Positions 1-9,352 of a stretch of 64,000 nt of DNA are shown piece after piece (within the stretch, counting starts at the first letter, position 1; each line of letters starts with the position of its first letter). This DNA is from Phycisphaerales bacterium (GTDB lineage Bacteria > Planctomycetota > Phycisphaerae > Phycisphaerales > UBA1924). Under the pieces are notes generated by a model, which ran no database searches, was not told the origin of the DNA, and saw only the letters and a program-made list of their open reading frames with translations. The stretch lies in NCBI GenBank assembly GCA_023382935.1, contig JAHDXL010000008.1, forward strand, positions 1 through 64,000, written 5' to 3'. The position numbers and the translations under genes are program-made.

Positions 1-79
1 CGACACCTGGCTCTTGGATCCCGTTGACCTGAACGAGGACGGCGCGGCCGACTCCTTTTTCGTGCGAGCCCGACCCCTC

Positions 80-96
80 ACCGGCTGGAAGCCGGT
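80..96. repeat. REP-like palindrome
   Basis: A perfect 7-bp inverted repeat (ACCGGCT / AGCCGGT) with a 3-base loop GGA. A near-copy in the opposite orientation lies at 53674-53691, also in a non-coding gap. Short GC-rich palindromes of this kind are typical of REP/BIME-like elements. That class is inferred; only two copies are visible here. Confidence 0.4.
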
Positions 97-122
97 CCCG
101 CTGTTCGGCGAGACTTCCAACG

Positions 123-154
123 AAAGGAGCCGCCCCGGGTGGGACGGCTCCTTT
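123..154. terminator. Strong bidirectional hairpin
   Basis: A perfect 10-bp stem, AAAGGAGCCG at 123-132 and CGGCTCCTTT at 145-154, encloses a 12-base loop. The stem ends in A's on one side and T's on the other, so it could act as an intrinsic terminator in both directions. It would end a gene entering from the left edge and back up termination of the trigger factor gene from the right. Bases 1-122 hold no complete gene. One plus frame is open there, but it runs antisense through the trigger factor gene, so I do not call it. Confidence 0.5.
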
Positions 155-183
155 GAGGTCTTCATCAGGATTTCGGGTCGTGT

Positions 184-203
184 CATGGCCATGCAAGGCC
201 ATG
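184..203. repeat. Inverted repeat, 7-bp stem
   Basis: CATGGCC at 184-190 and GGCCATG at 197-203 form a perfect inverted repeat around a 6-base loop, followed by a further overlapping GGCCATGG. It is one of four consecutive inverted repeats between 80 and 240. Function unknown. Confidence 0.35.
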
Positions 204-219
204 GCCATGGCGCCCTCAA

Positions 220-240
220 ATCGCTTCCGGAGGAAGCGAT
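220..240 (-). terminator. Candidate terminator of tig
   Basis: A perfect 9-bp stem, ATCGCTTCC at 220-228 and GGAAGCGAT at 232-240, has a 3-base loop. It starts about 25 bases past the trigger factor stop codon, read on the minus strand, and is followed by a short T run (TTTG). This is the expected place and shape for a terminator, although the T tract is weak. Confidence 0.45.
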
Positions 241-265
241 CCACCCCGGCGTGAGCCACTCCGCC

Positions 266-1636
266 TCAGGCGGTTGCTTCTTCCTTCATGATCTTGTTGA
301 ACTCCTCGGGCGACATCTCTTCGATCTCGGCCTTGGAGACGATCGCGTCCAGCGTCTTGTGTTCGCGGATCTGCTGGTAGATCTGCTGCACCTGACGGTT
401 CTGGATCAGTTCCTGACGCAACTTCTCCGGGCGCTGCCCGCGCTCGATGGCCATCTGCGCGATGCGACCGTTGATCTCGGCCTCTTCGACGCGGATGTCC
501 AACTGGTCGGCGGCCTTGGAGAGGATGAAGAAGAGTTTGAGTTCGCGGGCCGCCGCCTCGCCCGAGGCAGCGCGGAGTTCGGCGATGTGCTCTTCGATCT
601 TCTGCGGATCGACGCCGCGGTACATCAGTTCCATGCGGCGGCGGTAGAGCAGGCGGGCCGACTGCGCGGCGGTGAGGCGCTCGGGCAGGGCGATGTGGAC
701 GTGGTCCATGAGGTACTTGGCCACCTGCTGGCGCATGACGGTGGCCTGCTGGATGAGGGCGCGCTCGTTGAGACGGCTGCGGACCATCTCGCGGAGTTGG
801 TCCTCGCTGCCCAGGCCGAAGCGGGCGACCACGTCACCCAACTGGGCCGGGAGGATGCGGTCGACGCGATCGACCTTGAAGGTGATGGTCAGGTCGGCGC
901 CGCGGACGGCCTCGACCTCGTGCTGCTCGGGGCCCCTGGTCTTGATGGTGGCGGTGTCGCCGGGCCTGGGCAGGCCGAGTTGCTTCTCGAAGTCCTCGAC
1001 CATGACGCCGAGGATCATGCCCCTGCCCTCCCGGTCCTTGGGCGGAACCTGGACGACGGCGCCCTCGATGTTGTGGATCTCGGTGCCGTCGGCGGTGGTC
1101 ATGACGCCGTGGCCGGTGAGGTAGTCGCCGTTCTCGGGGCTCTGGCGCTCTTCGAGTTCGCCTTCGTTGATGAGGATCTTCTCGATCTCGCCGGAGACCA
1201 TGGCGTCGGTGACCTCGGGGATGGGCTTGCGCACCTTGAGGCCTTCGAGTTTGGGCAGGTCAAACTCGGGCATGACCTCAACTTCGACGCTGAAGGCAAA
1301 GGGCTTGCCGTCCTCGACCTGAAGCGATTCGAGTTCGCTGGAGAAGGGTTCTCCGATGACTTTCAACTTGTGCTCTTCCACGGCCTGCTGGAAGGCGCCG
1401 GCCACCAACTGGCTCTTGGCCTCGTTGCGGACGGCCTCGCCGAAACGCTTCTCGACCAGTCGGCGCGGGGCGCGGCCCTTGCGGAAGCCGGGCAGTTGAG
1501 CCTCGACGGCCAGCATGTCCAGCGAGCCGGTGAGTTTCTCCGCCACGACGTCGGCGGGGATCTCAAAGTGGAGTTTTTTGCGGCTGGGGCCGGCGTCTTC
1601 GATGCGGACGTTGGAGGGGATGGTTGCTTCTGCCAT
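266..1636 (-). CDS. tig: Trigger factor (ribosome-associated chaperone)
   Basis: A 456-residue ribosome-bound chaperone that meets nascent chains at the exit tunnel. The ribosome-docking signature is visible near residues 50-57 (GFRKGRAP), in the N-terminal domain that begins MAEATIPSN. The middle part, about 155-250, sits where the FKBP-type prolyl isomerase domain lies in E. coli but is divergent, so isomerase activity is uncertain. The C-terminal helical arm is rich in Glu, Arg and Gln, as usual. The frame is open upstream to 1771, but the ATG at 1636 gives the canonical N-terminus. Unlike many bacteria, no clpP or clpX follows. The next gene upstream is an unrelated TPR protein, 253 bases away. 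Confidence 0.93.
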   Translation of the reverse strand: MAEATIPSNVRIEDAGPSRKKLHFEIPADVVAEKLTGSLDMLAVEAQLPGFRKGRAPRRLVEKRFGEAVRNEAKSQLVAGAFQQAVEEHKLKVIGEPFSSELESLQVEDGKPFAFSVEVEVMPEFDLPKLEGLKVRKPIPEVTDAMVSGEIEKILINEGELEERQSPENGDYLTGHGVMTTADGTEIHNIEGAVVQVPPKDREGRGMILGVMVEDFEKQLGLPRPGDTATIKTRGPEQHEVEAVRGADLTITFKVDRVDRILPAQLGDVVARFGLGSEDQLREMVRSRLNERALIQQATVMRQQVAKYLMDHVHIALPERLTAAQSARLLYRRRMELMYRGVDPQKIEEHIAELRAASGEAAARELKLFFILSKAADQLDIRVEEAEINGRIAQMAIERGQRPEKLRQELIQNRQVQQIYQQIREHKTLDAIVSKAEIEEMSPEEFNKIMKEEATA

Positions 1637-1889
1637 GACAATCTCCGCGCGTTGTGTGGTGCGCTGCGCCAGGACGCGCCCCCGACCCGCAGCGACAAGC
1701 CGGGTAGTGTACCCCCGCGTCATGGCCGGGGCGGCCGGGGCGGTCCCTGCGTGTGGCCGCACGGGAATCACATCGTGCAGCGGGCGACGGGCCTGCGTGG
1801 ATCGTCCGACTCGACCCGGGGAATCGGGCCACGCCCGACGTCCCCGCGGGGCGAAGGATCAGGGCAATCGATCGATCCGGAGAGTGCCG

Positions 1890-3029
1890 TCAGCCGCCCG
1901 GGTTCTCGGTCCTGGAGAGGCGCTCGATGACTCGGTCGGCCCCTTCCAGCCCCGCGGCGCGGGCGCGAGTGGCCAGTTCGAGGGCGCGGGCGCGTTGCCC
2001 GACGCGTTCGGCCCAGAGAGCCGCGTCGAGCACGATTTCGGGATCGGAGGCGCCCCAGGCCAGGGCCTCTTCGTAGCGGGCCAGGGCCTGCTCGGGTTGG
2101 CGGAGCAGTCCGAACGACTCGCCGGCCAGTTGCAGACACAAGCGGGAGTAGCGGTCTTCGACCTTCAAGGCATCGAGCGAGGCCAGGGCCTGCTCGGCCT
2201 GGGCCAGGCGGTTGAAGGCGCGGGCCTGCAGGTGTCGCCAGGCGATCTCGGTCGGTTGAAGGGCCACCGCCTTCTCGATGTGCTGGGTCGCCAGACGTGG
2301 CTCACTCTGGCGCAAGGCGATCTCGGCCAGCATGCCCCAGGCGTTGGCCAGGTCGGGGTCGAGCGAGACGGCCACGGCGGCGTGGGCCTTGGCCTGGTCC
2401 AGTTCCTCGCGCACCAGCAGAACCTGCGCAAGGTTGAGCGGGTAGGAAGCGTTGGATCGGTCCGCCTGCTGGGCGGCGTTGAAGTGGGCGATGGCCGCGT
2501 CGAGGTCGCCGAGCGAGCGGGCCATGGAGCCGGCGGCAAACTCGAGTTCGGGCGATCGAGGGCCGATTTCCAGGGCCCTGAGTTGCGAGTCGTAGGCCTC
2601 GCGGATCAGGGCTTGCGTGTCGGAGTCGGGGATGGACTGCCTGGAGTCGGGATAGGCCAGTCGGATGAGCAGATCGGCGCGGGCGAGGTGGAGCATCTGA
2701 TCGCGTGGGAAGCGCGCGACCGCCTGGTCGAGGATGGTGCGGGCCTTGTCCAGTTGCTCGGCCTGTACGGCGGCCTGCACGGACGTGAGGATGGCTTCGA
2801 CGGCCCGGAGCGTCGCCATCTCGGAGGTGTTTCCAGACGTGGCGGCCGGACGCGCGGAGCGCGGGAACAAGACCGGCCCGAGGCGAGCCGCGGCGACGGC
2901 GTACGCGCCCGCGAGCAGGAGCGCGGCGACGAGGAGGATTGGCGTGCGCGGAAGCGCAGAGCCGCGGCGGCAAGGGCTCGTCGGCAGGTCGAGGGCACGC
3001 GGGCACGGGCGGGGGCGGAGGCCGAACAT
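1890..3029 (-). CDS. Membrane-anchored TPR protein
   Basis: A 379-residue protein with an Arg/Pro-rich N-terminus, one hydrophobic segment at about 30-48, and then mostly helical tetratricopeptide-like repeats to the end. A clear repeat reads ATQHIEKAVALQPTEIAWRH, followed by another helix pair. It is probably held in the inner membrane with the repeats outside, acting as a protein-interaction scaffold. No enzymatic motif is seen. It is divergent from valS, sharing the 100-base gap 3030-3129. The partner is unknown; TPR proteins of this type are abundant in planctomycetes. The TPR assignment rests on repeat spacing and the typical A/L/Y positions seen by eye. Confidence 0.75.
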   Translation of the reverse strand: MFGLRPRPCPRALDLPTSPCRRGSALPRTPILLVAALLLAGAYAVAAARLGPVLFPRSARPAATSGNTSEMATLRAVEAILTSVQAAVQAEQLDKARTILDQAVARFPRDQMLHLARADLLIRLAYPDSRQSIPDSDTQALIREAYDSQLRALEIGPRSPELEFAAGSMARSLGDLDAAIAHFNAAQQADRSNASYPLNLAQVLLVREELDQAKAHAAVAVSLDPDLANAWGMLAEIALRQSEPRLATQHIEKAVALQPTEIAWRHLQARAFNRLAQAEQALASLDALKVEDRYSRLCLQLAGESFGLLRQPEQALARYEEALAWGASDPEIVLDAALWAERVGQRARALELATRARAAGLEGADRVIERLSRTENPGG

Positions 3030-3129
3030 GCCCAGACTCTATCGGATCGCGTAAACTCATTTCCCGAAGGGGTGTTCCCGGCTCGGCGAGTCGGGTTCAC
3101 GGAGGTTTTGACGCAGAAAGTGCAAACAG

Positions 3130-6100
3130 ATGCCAAGTGAAGGGTTGAGCAAGGCGTATCGACCGGAAGAGCATGAGGGGCGGATCTGGCAGCGCTGGAT
3201 CGACGCCGACGCCTTTCACGCCGACCCGAGCCGCGTGATTTCAGGCCAGGCGAAGCCTTATTGCATTTTGATTCCGCCTCCAAACGTGACGGCGGCGTTG
3301 CACCTGGGGCATGCGTTGAACAACACGCTGCAGGATGTGCTGGTGCGAGCACACCGGATGATGGGCTTCGAGACGCTGTGGATGCCCGGGACGGACCACG
3401 CGGGCATCGCGACGCAGACGGTGGTGGACAAGCGATTGCAGGCCGAGGGCAAGCCGGGCATTGCGCAGTTGCGAGGTCTGGACGGCGGGCGCGAGCAGTT
3501 CATCGAGAAGGTGCAGGCCTTCAAGGACGAATACGAGGGGCGGATCACCGACCAGTTGAAGGCGATGGGTTGTTCGTGCGACTGGAGGCGCCAGCGTTTC
3601 ACGATGGACCCGGTGTGCGCGCGGGCGGTGCGCGAGGCGTTTTTCCGGCTTTTTCAGGCGGGGCTGATCGAGCGCGGCAAGCGGCTGGTGAACTGGGATC
3701 CGGTGTCGCAGACGGCGCTGGCCGACGACGAGGTGGAGATGAAGGAAGTGGATGGCGCGTTCTATTACATGCGCTATCCGCTGGTGCACCCGCCGGTCAA
3801 CGCGCAGGATCTGATGGACGCCCAGGAGGTGACTTGGTCGGAACTGGCGGCCAAGGGTTATCCCGGTGCGCACGAGATGCCGGAGGAAGAGCCGGCGTGG
3901 GTGACCGTGGCGACGACGCGGCCGGAGACGTATCTGGGTGATACGGCCGTGGCGGTGAACCCGAAGGATCCGCGTGCGCGTGCACTGGCCGGGCTGAAGG
4001 TGCAGTTGCCGATCGTCGGGCGGATCATCCCGATCATCGAGGATGAGTACGTGGTGCTTCCGCTGCGCTATCCGTGGGAGACCGAAGAACAGGCCGAAAT
4101 GCGGCGCGACGACGATGAGCCGATCGACGCCAAGGCGCTCTTTGCGACTGGGTTTCTGAAGGTGACGCCGGCGCACGATCCAAACGACTGGGAGATCGGG
4201 CGTCGGCACGGGCTGGATGTGATCAACGTGATGGCGCCCGACGGGTCGATCAGCGATGATTACGGGTGGAACGCCGCGGCGCGGCGCGAGGAAGGGCACA
4301 TCTTCTTTGGCAAGTCGCGTGAAGAGGCCCGCAAACTGGTGGTCAAGGAGTTCAAGGCCAGGCGGTTGCTCGAGCAGGTCAAGCCGCACCGGCACTCGGT
4401 GGGGCACAGTTATCGCAGCCACGCGATGATCGAGCCGTACCTGAGCGACCAGTGGTACGTGAAGGTGACCGATGACCGGCTGCGCGGCCGGGCGCAGCGG
4501 GCGTTGCGGGTTGATCAGCGAAGCGAGGAGAGTCTGCGCGCGTGGCCGGAGAGCAGGCCGAAAGTTGGCGCGTCGAGTGCAGATTCTGGCGAGGCCTCCA
4601 TGTCGTTCTACCCCGCTCGCTACGCCAGGACGTACGAATCGTGGCACGACAACCTGCGCGACTGGTGCATCAGCCGGCAGTTGTGGTGGGGACATCGGAT
4701 TCCAGTGTGGAGTAACTCGGCATTTCCACTCGGACCCGATCAGGCGAGGTTGGACTCACGGGCATGGGGCGTCCCCGTGAAGATCCCGGGATTGTCCGAC
4801 GCGGAACAGGCTCGCTGTGCTCTCCAAGTTGAGCCGGGGCCCGGTGCGCTTGTTGTGCATGTGGCCGTCCCTCCTGAGGTTCCAGAAATCGAGAAAAAGT
4901 TGGAGCAAGCGGGCTTCGTCCAGGATCCCGACGTGCTTGACACATGGTTCTCTTCAGCCCTGTGGCCTCTGTCGACGATGGGCTGGCCCGATGCGGACGC
5001 TGCGGCGAGTGACACTGGCATCGACGACTTTCCCGCGTTGCTCGATGCCTTCAACCCGACCAGCGTGCTGTGCACGGCGCGCGAGATCATCACGCTGTGG
5101 GTCAGCCGCATGGTGATGTTCAACCGGTTCTTCCTGGGTACCAGCGGTTCCGGCCCGGTCCCGTTCAAAGACGTCTTCATCCACGCCATGATCCAGGACG
5201 GCGAGGGACGCAAGATGTCCAAGTCGCTGGGCAATGGCGTCGATCCGCTCGACATCATCCACACGCACGGGGCCGACGCGATGCGGTTCACGCTCGTGCA
5301 GATGACCACGCAGACGCAGGACGTGCGGATGCCCGTGGAGCGCGACGAACGGACGGGCAAGAACACCAGTCCGAAGTTCGACATCGGGCGCAACTTCTGC
5401 AACAAGTTGTGGAACGCTGCGAGGTTTGCGCTGAGCAACCTGCCCGAACCGGGAATCGGAGCCCACGGCGCAGGCGAGGGCGTGGGCATCGAGCCCACGT
5501 CGCTCTCTCTTGCCGATCGCTGGATGCTTGCGCGCCTGGCCGAGGCGACCGAGCAGGCGACGCAGGCGATCGCGGGCTATCAGTTCAACGTCTACGCGCA
5601 GGCGATGTACGACCTGCTGTGGCGTGACTTCTGCGACTGGTATCTGGAAGCGATCAAGCCGACGGTGAAGAGCAGCCCGGCGCAGCAGGCCTGCCTGCGG
5701 GCCGTGCTGGATGCGATACTGCGCCTGTTGCACCCGATCGCGCCGTTCATTTCCGAGGCCATTTACGAGAAGGTGCGCGAGATCGCGCTGCCGCCGATTG
5801 CCGGGCTGGATCTGGCGCCGGGCAGGAAGGGCGTGCTGGCGACGGCGGGCTGGCCTCGGGTCGATGCGTGCCTGCGCGACGCGGCGGCGGTCGAGCAGTT
5901 CGAGCGTGTGCGCACGCTGGTCAGTTCCATTCGCGAAGTGCGCGCCCAGCACCAGGTGCAGCCGAAGCGGACCATCACGCTTCACGCCGATGCGGGCCTG
6001 CTCGGGCAGATCGGCCCGGCGCGCGCGCTGGTCGAGACGCTCGCCGGCGTGGCGATGGGTGATGGCTCTCCCGACGGCGTGTCGGCGGCCTTCGCGTTCG

Positions 6101-6342
6101 ATCAGCGGGAATATCGGCTGAGCAACCTGGCCGAAGCAGTTGATGCCGGGGCCGAGCGCGAGCGCCTGTCGCGTGAACTCGACGCGCTCGACAGGTCCAT
6201 CTTCGCGCTGGAGAAGCGGCTTCAGAATCCCGGCTACACGGAGAAGGCGCCCGCCCACCTCGTGCAGCAGACGCGCGACGAACTGTCGCAGAAGCAGCGC
6301 GATCGCGAGGCGCTGATGGCTGCGATGGAGAAGGGGCATTGA
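3130..6342 (+). CDS. valS: Valyl-tRNA synthetase
   Basis: A class I aminoacyl-tRNA synthetase that charges tRNA-Val with valine. The 1070-residue length is above the usual 880-950. The HIGH-type motif HLGH is at 58-61, after IPPPNVTAA, and KMSKS at 695-699. The editing (CP1) domain with TTRPETYLGDTAVAVNP lies between, and DWCISRQLWWGHRIP and DVLDTWFSSALWPLSTMGWP are intact. The C-terminus is the coiled-coil tRNA-binding arm. Extra residues lie on both sides of the WWGHRIP block, roughly codons 455-490 and 525-590, which accounts for the length. The ATG at 3130 gives a normal N-terminus. The next gene overlaps its stop codon. Confidence 0.96.
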   Translation: MPSEGLSKAYRPEEHEGRIWQRWIDADAFHADPSRVISGQAKPYCILIPPPNVTAALHLGHALNNTLQDVLVRAHRMMGFETLWMPGTDHAGIATQTVVDKRLQAEGKPGIAQLRGLDGGREQFIEKVQAFKDEYEGRITDQLKAMGCSCDWRRQRFTMDPVCARAVREAFFRLFQAGLIERGKRLVNWDPVSQTALADDEVEMKEVDGAFYYMRYPLVHPPVNAQDLMDAQEVTWSELAAKGYPGAHEMPEEEPAWVTVATTRPETYLGDTAVAVNPKDPRARALAGLKVQLPIVGRIIPIIEDEYVVLPLRYPWETEEQAEMRRDDDEPIDAKALFATGFLKVTPAHDPNDWEIGRRHGLDVINVMAPDGSISDDYGWNAAARREEGHIFFGKSREEARKLVVKEFKARRLLEQVKPHRHSVGHSYRSHAMIEPYLSDQWYVKVTDDRLRGRAQRALRVDQRSEESLRAWPESRPKVGASSADSGEASMSFYPARYARTYESWHDNLRDWCISRQLWWGHRIPVWSNSAFPLGPDQARLDSRAWGVPVKIPGLSDAEQARCALQVEPGPGALVVHVAVPPEVPEIEKKLEQAGFVQDPDVLDTWFSSALWPLSTMGWPDADAAASDTGIDDFPALLDAFNPTSVLCTAREIITLWVSRMVMFNRFFLGTSGSGPVPFKDVFIHAMIQDGEGRKMSKSLGNGVDPLDIIHTHGADAMRFTLVQMTTQTQDVRMPVERDERTGKNTSPKFDIGRNFCNKLWNAARFALSNLPEPGIGAHGAGEGVGIEPTSLSLADRWMLARLAEATEQATQAIAGYQFNVYAQAMYDLLWRDFCDWYLEAIKPTVKSSPAQQACLRAVLDAILRLLHPIAPFISEAIYEKVREIALPPIAGLDLAPGRKGVLATAGWPRVDACLRDAAAVEQFERVRTLVSSIREVRAQHQVQPKRTITLHADAGLLGQIGPARALVETLAGVAMGDGSPDGVSAAFAFDQREYRLSNLAEAVDAGAERERLSRELDALDRSIFALEKRLQNPGYTEKAPAHLVQQTRDELSQKQRDREALMAAMEKGH

Positions 6343-7262
6343 GAGCGCGGGCGCTCGCATGCGTGTGCACGGCTGCGCTGGCGCTGGTGGCGTGCCGCGG
6401 GCGCGATTCGCTGCGCCATGTCTCCCATTCGCTGGTGCGATTTGAGAGCGGCTGGTCGGGTGGCGGGGTCGACGGGCGGTTGTACGTCACGCCGCGTGTG
6501 CGGCTGTTCACCAATGTCAGCAGCCGGTCGCTTCGCACTCGGCTTCCGATCGTGCTGGAGCACACCATCAGCGGGTTTTCGCGGTTCTGGCCCGGGCCGC
6601 CCCCCGACGTGGAGATCGAGGTTGTGGTGTACGACTCGTTCGAGCAGTGGCGCCAGGCGGTGGAGGTTCGTTTCGGTGTCCAGCCGGGCGAAGGGCTGGG
6701 GCGCGGAGCGGCCACGTCGCGCGGCGTGAGTCTGCTGCACGACATTGGCGAGGAGGGGACGCTGCGGCTGGCCGCTCACGAAGTCTGGCATGCCTACGCG
6801 CAGCGCGTGCTGGTGCGTCCGCTGCCGGTTGCGATTGACGAAGCCATCGCATGTGCGGTCGAAGGCATGCGGTGGGAAGCCGCCGTTCCGACGCTGTCCT
6901 ACGGCTCGAACCCGGCACGGGCTGTTCACCTGCGGCGGCTGCTCGAGGAGGGTCGGCTGGGCACGCTGGCGGCGCACATGGGAGACGGGCCACACGAGAT
7001 GAGCGACGACGCAGCGCGGCTCGATGACTATTACGCGCGCGCGTGGTGCCTGGGGGTGATGCTGCTGGACTCGAATGACGTGCGACTCGACCACGGGTTC
7101 GAGCGACTGGTCACCGACGCGCGTATGGGCAGGCGATCGCTCGAAGGTGCTGGATCGGGAGGTGCCCTGCTCGAACAACTCGGCGTGCGCTATTTCGAGC
7201 AGCGCCCGGAGGACTTGGAGATTCTCTGGCAGCGCACGGCTCACAGGCTCGCAGGCGGGTGA
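6339..7262 (+). CDS. Lipoprotein with HExxH metallopeptidase-like motif
   Basis: A 307-residue protein starting at a TTG that overlaps the valS stop codon (TTGA); a GTG at 6363 is an alternative. The N-terminus is a lipoprotein signal (two Arg, hydrophobic stretch, LVAC) with the lipidated Cys at 19. Residues 147-151 read HEVWH, followed about 17 residues later by a DEAIA segment whose Glu168 could be the third zinc ligand. This is the layout of gluzincin peptidases (peptidase MA-like families). It is probably a membrane-anchored zinc hydrolase facing the periplasm. The rest is unrecognised. The overlap suggests co-transcription with valS, but no functional link is evident. Confidence 0.6.
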   Translation: MRARALACVCTAALALVACRGRDSLRHVSHSLVRFESGWSGGGVDGRLYVTPRVRLFTNVSSRSLRTRLPIVLEHTISGFSRFWPGPPPDVEIEVVVYDSFEQWRQAVEVRFGVQPGEGLGRGAATSRGVSLLHDIGEEGTLRLAAHEVWHAYAQRVLVRPLPVAIDEAIACAVEGMRWEAAVPTLSYGSNPARAVHLRRLLEEGRLGTLAAHMGDGPHEMSDDAARLDDYYARAWCLGVMLLDSNDVRLDHGFERLVTDARMGRRSLEGAGSGGALLEQLGVRYFEQRPEDLEILWQRTAHRLAGG

Positions 7263-7282
7263 GGCGAATAGGGCGACCCGGG

Positions 7283-9352
7283 TTATGGGCGGGCGGCTGC
7301 GATGCCCTTGCCGGAGGTCGCGTCCGGCGGGACTCCCATGTACCGAAGGGCGCGCTCCACGACTCGGCGGACGACCGGGCCCGCGACAGCCGAGCCATAG
7401 GCACGCTGGATGCGCACCAGTTCCGGCGACGGGTCGTCGATGATGACGAGCACGACCAGGCGCGGGTCGTCGAAGGGGGCGCCCGCGATGAAACTCGAGT
7501 TGTATTGTCGCTCGAAGTAACCCTTGGCGTACTTGGGGCGACGGAAGCCGGGCGGTGGCGTGACGGCAATCTTGGCCGTGCCTGACTTGCCGAACATCTG
7601 ATACGTCACCGGCACGTCTTCCTTGTTGCGAAGCAGTCGCATCTGGTCCATGCGTTCGACCACGCCCACGATGGCGCGACGCACTTCCAGGGCAGTCTTT
7701 GGCTCGAAGACGCGCTCGTGCATCCCGGCCAGCGGCTCTTCGGGGTCGAAAGCGGTCAGACGCAACGATGGGATGGTGCCGGCCAGTTCGCCGTTGCGGG
7801 CAAAGGCGGAGAAGGCGCGGACCATTTGCACGGGGGTGACGCCGACCTCGTAGCCGATGGCGACGGAAGTCTGGGTGTATTCGGTCCAGTCGCGCGGACT
7901 GGTGACCAATCCACCCGTCTCGCCGCGGAAGCCCAGTTCCGTGCGCTGCCCAAAGCCCAGGCGGCGGATGAGCGAGGCGGTCTGCTGGTGCGATACGCGC
8001 TCGGCGGCCTTGGACATGCCGATGTTGGAGGAGTACAGCAGAACCTCGGGCCAGGTGAGTTGGGCGCGCTTGGTGACGTCCGCCAGGGCCCGGCCGTAGG
8101 GTGTGCGATAGTTGGAGGGGTCGAAGGAGATGACCTCGCCATCGGGCAGTTTGCCGCTCTGGCGGGCGAGCGCCCAGACGAACGGCTTGAAGGTCGAGCC
8201 GGGCTCGTAGACATCTTCCACACAGCGGTTGCGTCCGAGCGACGGATCGACCGCTCGAGCCGGGTCGGGGTGGATCACGCGGTATCGCGGCCAGGTGGAT
8301 CGGTCGGGGTTGACGGCCGGAGTCTCCTTCGCGTCCTTGGGCACCCACGGGAAGGGAACCGCGTTGATGTCGTCGCGGACGTAATCGACCATGGCCAGCA
8401 GTTCGCCCGTGCGCGGGTCGATGATCACGATGCGTCCGCCGGCCGCGTCGGCCTCGTGGACGCCGCGGATCAGTTCCTCGCTGGCAATGCGCTGGATTTC
8501 GAGGTCGACCGCAAGGCGTACGTCGTCTCCGCGCGTGGGGCTGACCCAGTCGCCTCGACCGACCCAGAGCGGGCGGCCGAAGGCGTCGCGCACGTAACGC
8601 ATGTGCCCCGGTTCGCCGGAGAGGCGCGTTTCGAGCATCTGTTCGGCGCCGAGCAGGCCGACATGCCCGAAGCCCACCTTGCCGACCACCGATGAGGCCA
8701 GCGTTCCACCGGGATAGGCACGCATCGGCTGCGTCTCAATGGTCACACCTGGAATACGGGCGGCCAGCACGCGGTCGGCCCGCTCGCGATCCAGCGGCGG
8801 GTCGACCGGGAGGTAGCGAATGAGCGGCGGGGGCTTGCCCGCCTGCTCAGCCCAGGCGGTGACTTCGCCGCTCTGCGAACCTGCCTGAGCCTGACGGGTT
8901 CGCAGTCGGCTTGCAAGCGTGGCAATCAGGCCCCTGGGCGTTTCCGATTCCTGACTCACGCCGTTCCACTCGTTGAGCACGGCCTGCCGAACGTCGTTCT
9001 CGGCCTGGGCGAGCACGACGCGCTGCCCCACCACGCCGGGATTGAGGCCGGAGGCCTCGGCGAGTTTGACAATCGCCTCGTCGGCTGGATCGGGGAACGT
9101 CACGGGATCCACGATGATTCGATAGGAGAAGCAGGTCGTCGAGAGCACGCGCCCCCGACGGTCGAGCAGGTCGCCGCGCAGGGGCTGAATTTTTCGATTC
9201 GAGGCCCGCTCGCTCAGAAACGGACGCAGCGGTTGGGGCGGGCTGGTCTGCAGCGTGACGATGCGGGCGGCGACGACCATCAGCATGGCGGTGAAAAAGC
9301 CTGCCACCATCAGGCCGATGACAAACTCGCGGCTCCAGGCACGCGGGTTCAC
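7283..9352 (-). CDS. ftsI: Penicillin-binding protein, FtsI/PBP2-like transpeptidase
   Basis: A class B penicillin-binding protein that cross-links septal peptidoglycan. All three active-site motifs are present: SxxK (STFK, Ser386-Lys389), SxN (SSN, 441-443) and KSG (589-591), in that order. One transmembrane segment lies near residues 10-32, followed by the PBP dimerisation region (RGDLLDRRGRVLS). I chose the GTG at 9352 because it gives a GTGA overlap with the stop of the upstream ftsL-like gene; the frame stays open to a GTG at 9379. Length 689 residues. It lies in a minus-strand division cluster. It shows that this planctomycete lineage keeps a conventional septal transpeptidase. Confidence 0.93.
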   Translation of the reverse strand: MNPRAWSREFVIGLMVAGFFTAMLMVVAARIVTLQTSPPQPLRPFLSERASNRKIQPLRGDLLDRRGRVLSTTCFSYRIIVDPVTFPDPADEAIVKLAEASGLNPGVVGQRVVLAQAENDVRQAVLNEWNGVSQESETPRGLIATLASRLRTRQAQAGSQSGEVTAWAEQAGKPPPLIRYLPVDPPLDRERADRVLAARIPGVTIETQPMRAYPGGTLASSVVGKVGFGHVGLLGAEQMLETRLSGEPGHMRYVRDAFGRPLWVGRGDWVSPTRGDDVRLAVDLEIQRIASEELIRGVHEADAAGGRIVIIDPRTGELLAMVDYVRDDINAVPFPWVPKDAKETPAVNPDRSTWPRYRVIHPDPARAVDPSLGRNRCVEDVYEPGSTFKPFVWALARQSGKLPDGEVISFDPSNYRTPYGRALADVTKRAQLTWPEVLLYSSNIGMSKAAERVSHQQTASLIRRLGFGQRTELGFRGETGGLVTSPRDWTEYTQTSVAIGYEVGVTPVQMVRAFSAFARNGELAGTIPSLRLTAFDPEEPLAGMHERVFEPKTALEVRRAIVGVVERMDQMRLLRNKEDVPVTYQMFGKSGTAKIAVTPPPGFRRPKYAKGYFERQYNSSFIAGAPFDDPRLVVLVIIDDPSPELVRIQRAYGSAVAGPVVRRVVERALRYMGVPPDATSGKGIAAARP

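Noticed and set aside
1-122. Possible end of a dockerin-like gene entering from the left edge
   Set aside because: One frame reads DLNEDGAADS, which is suggestive, but it has no stop before the hairpin and runs on as an antisense shadow of tig.
14-1930. A 638-residue open frame on the plus strand across the trigger factor gene
   Set aside because: It is antisense to tig, starts and ends without ribosome site or domain, and its Leu/Asp/Gly/His-rich composition is the mirror of a GC-rich gene on the other strand.
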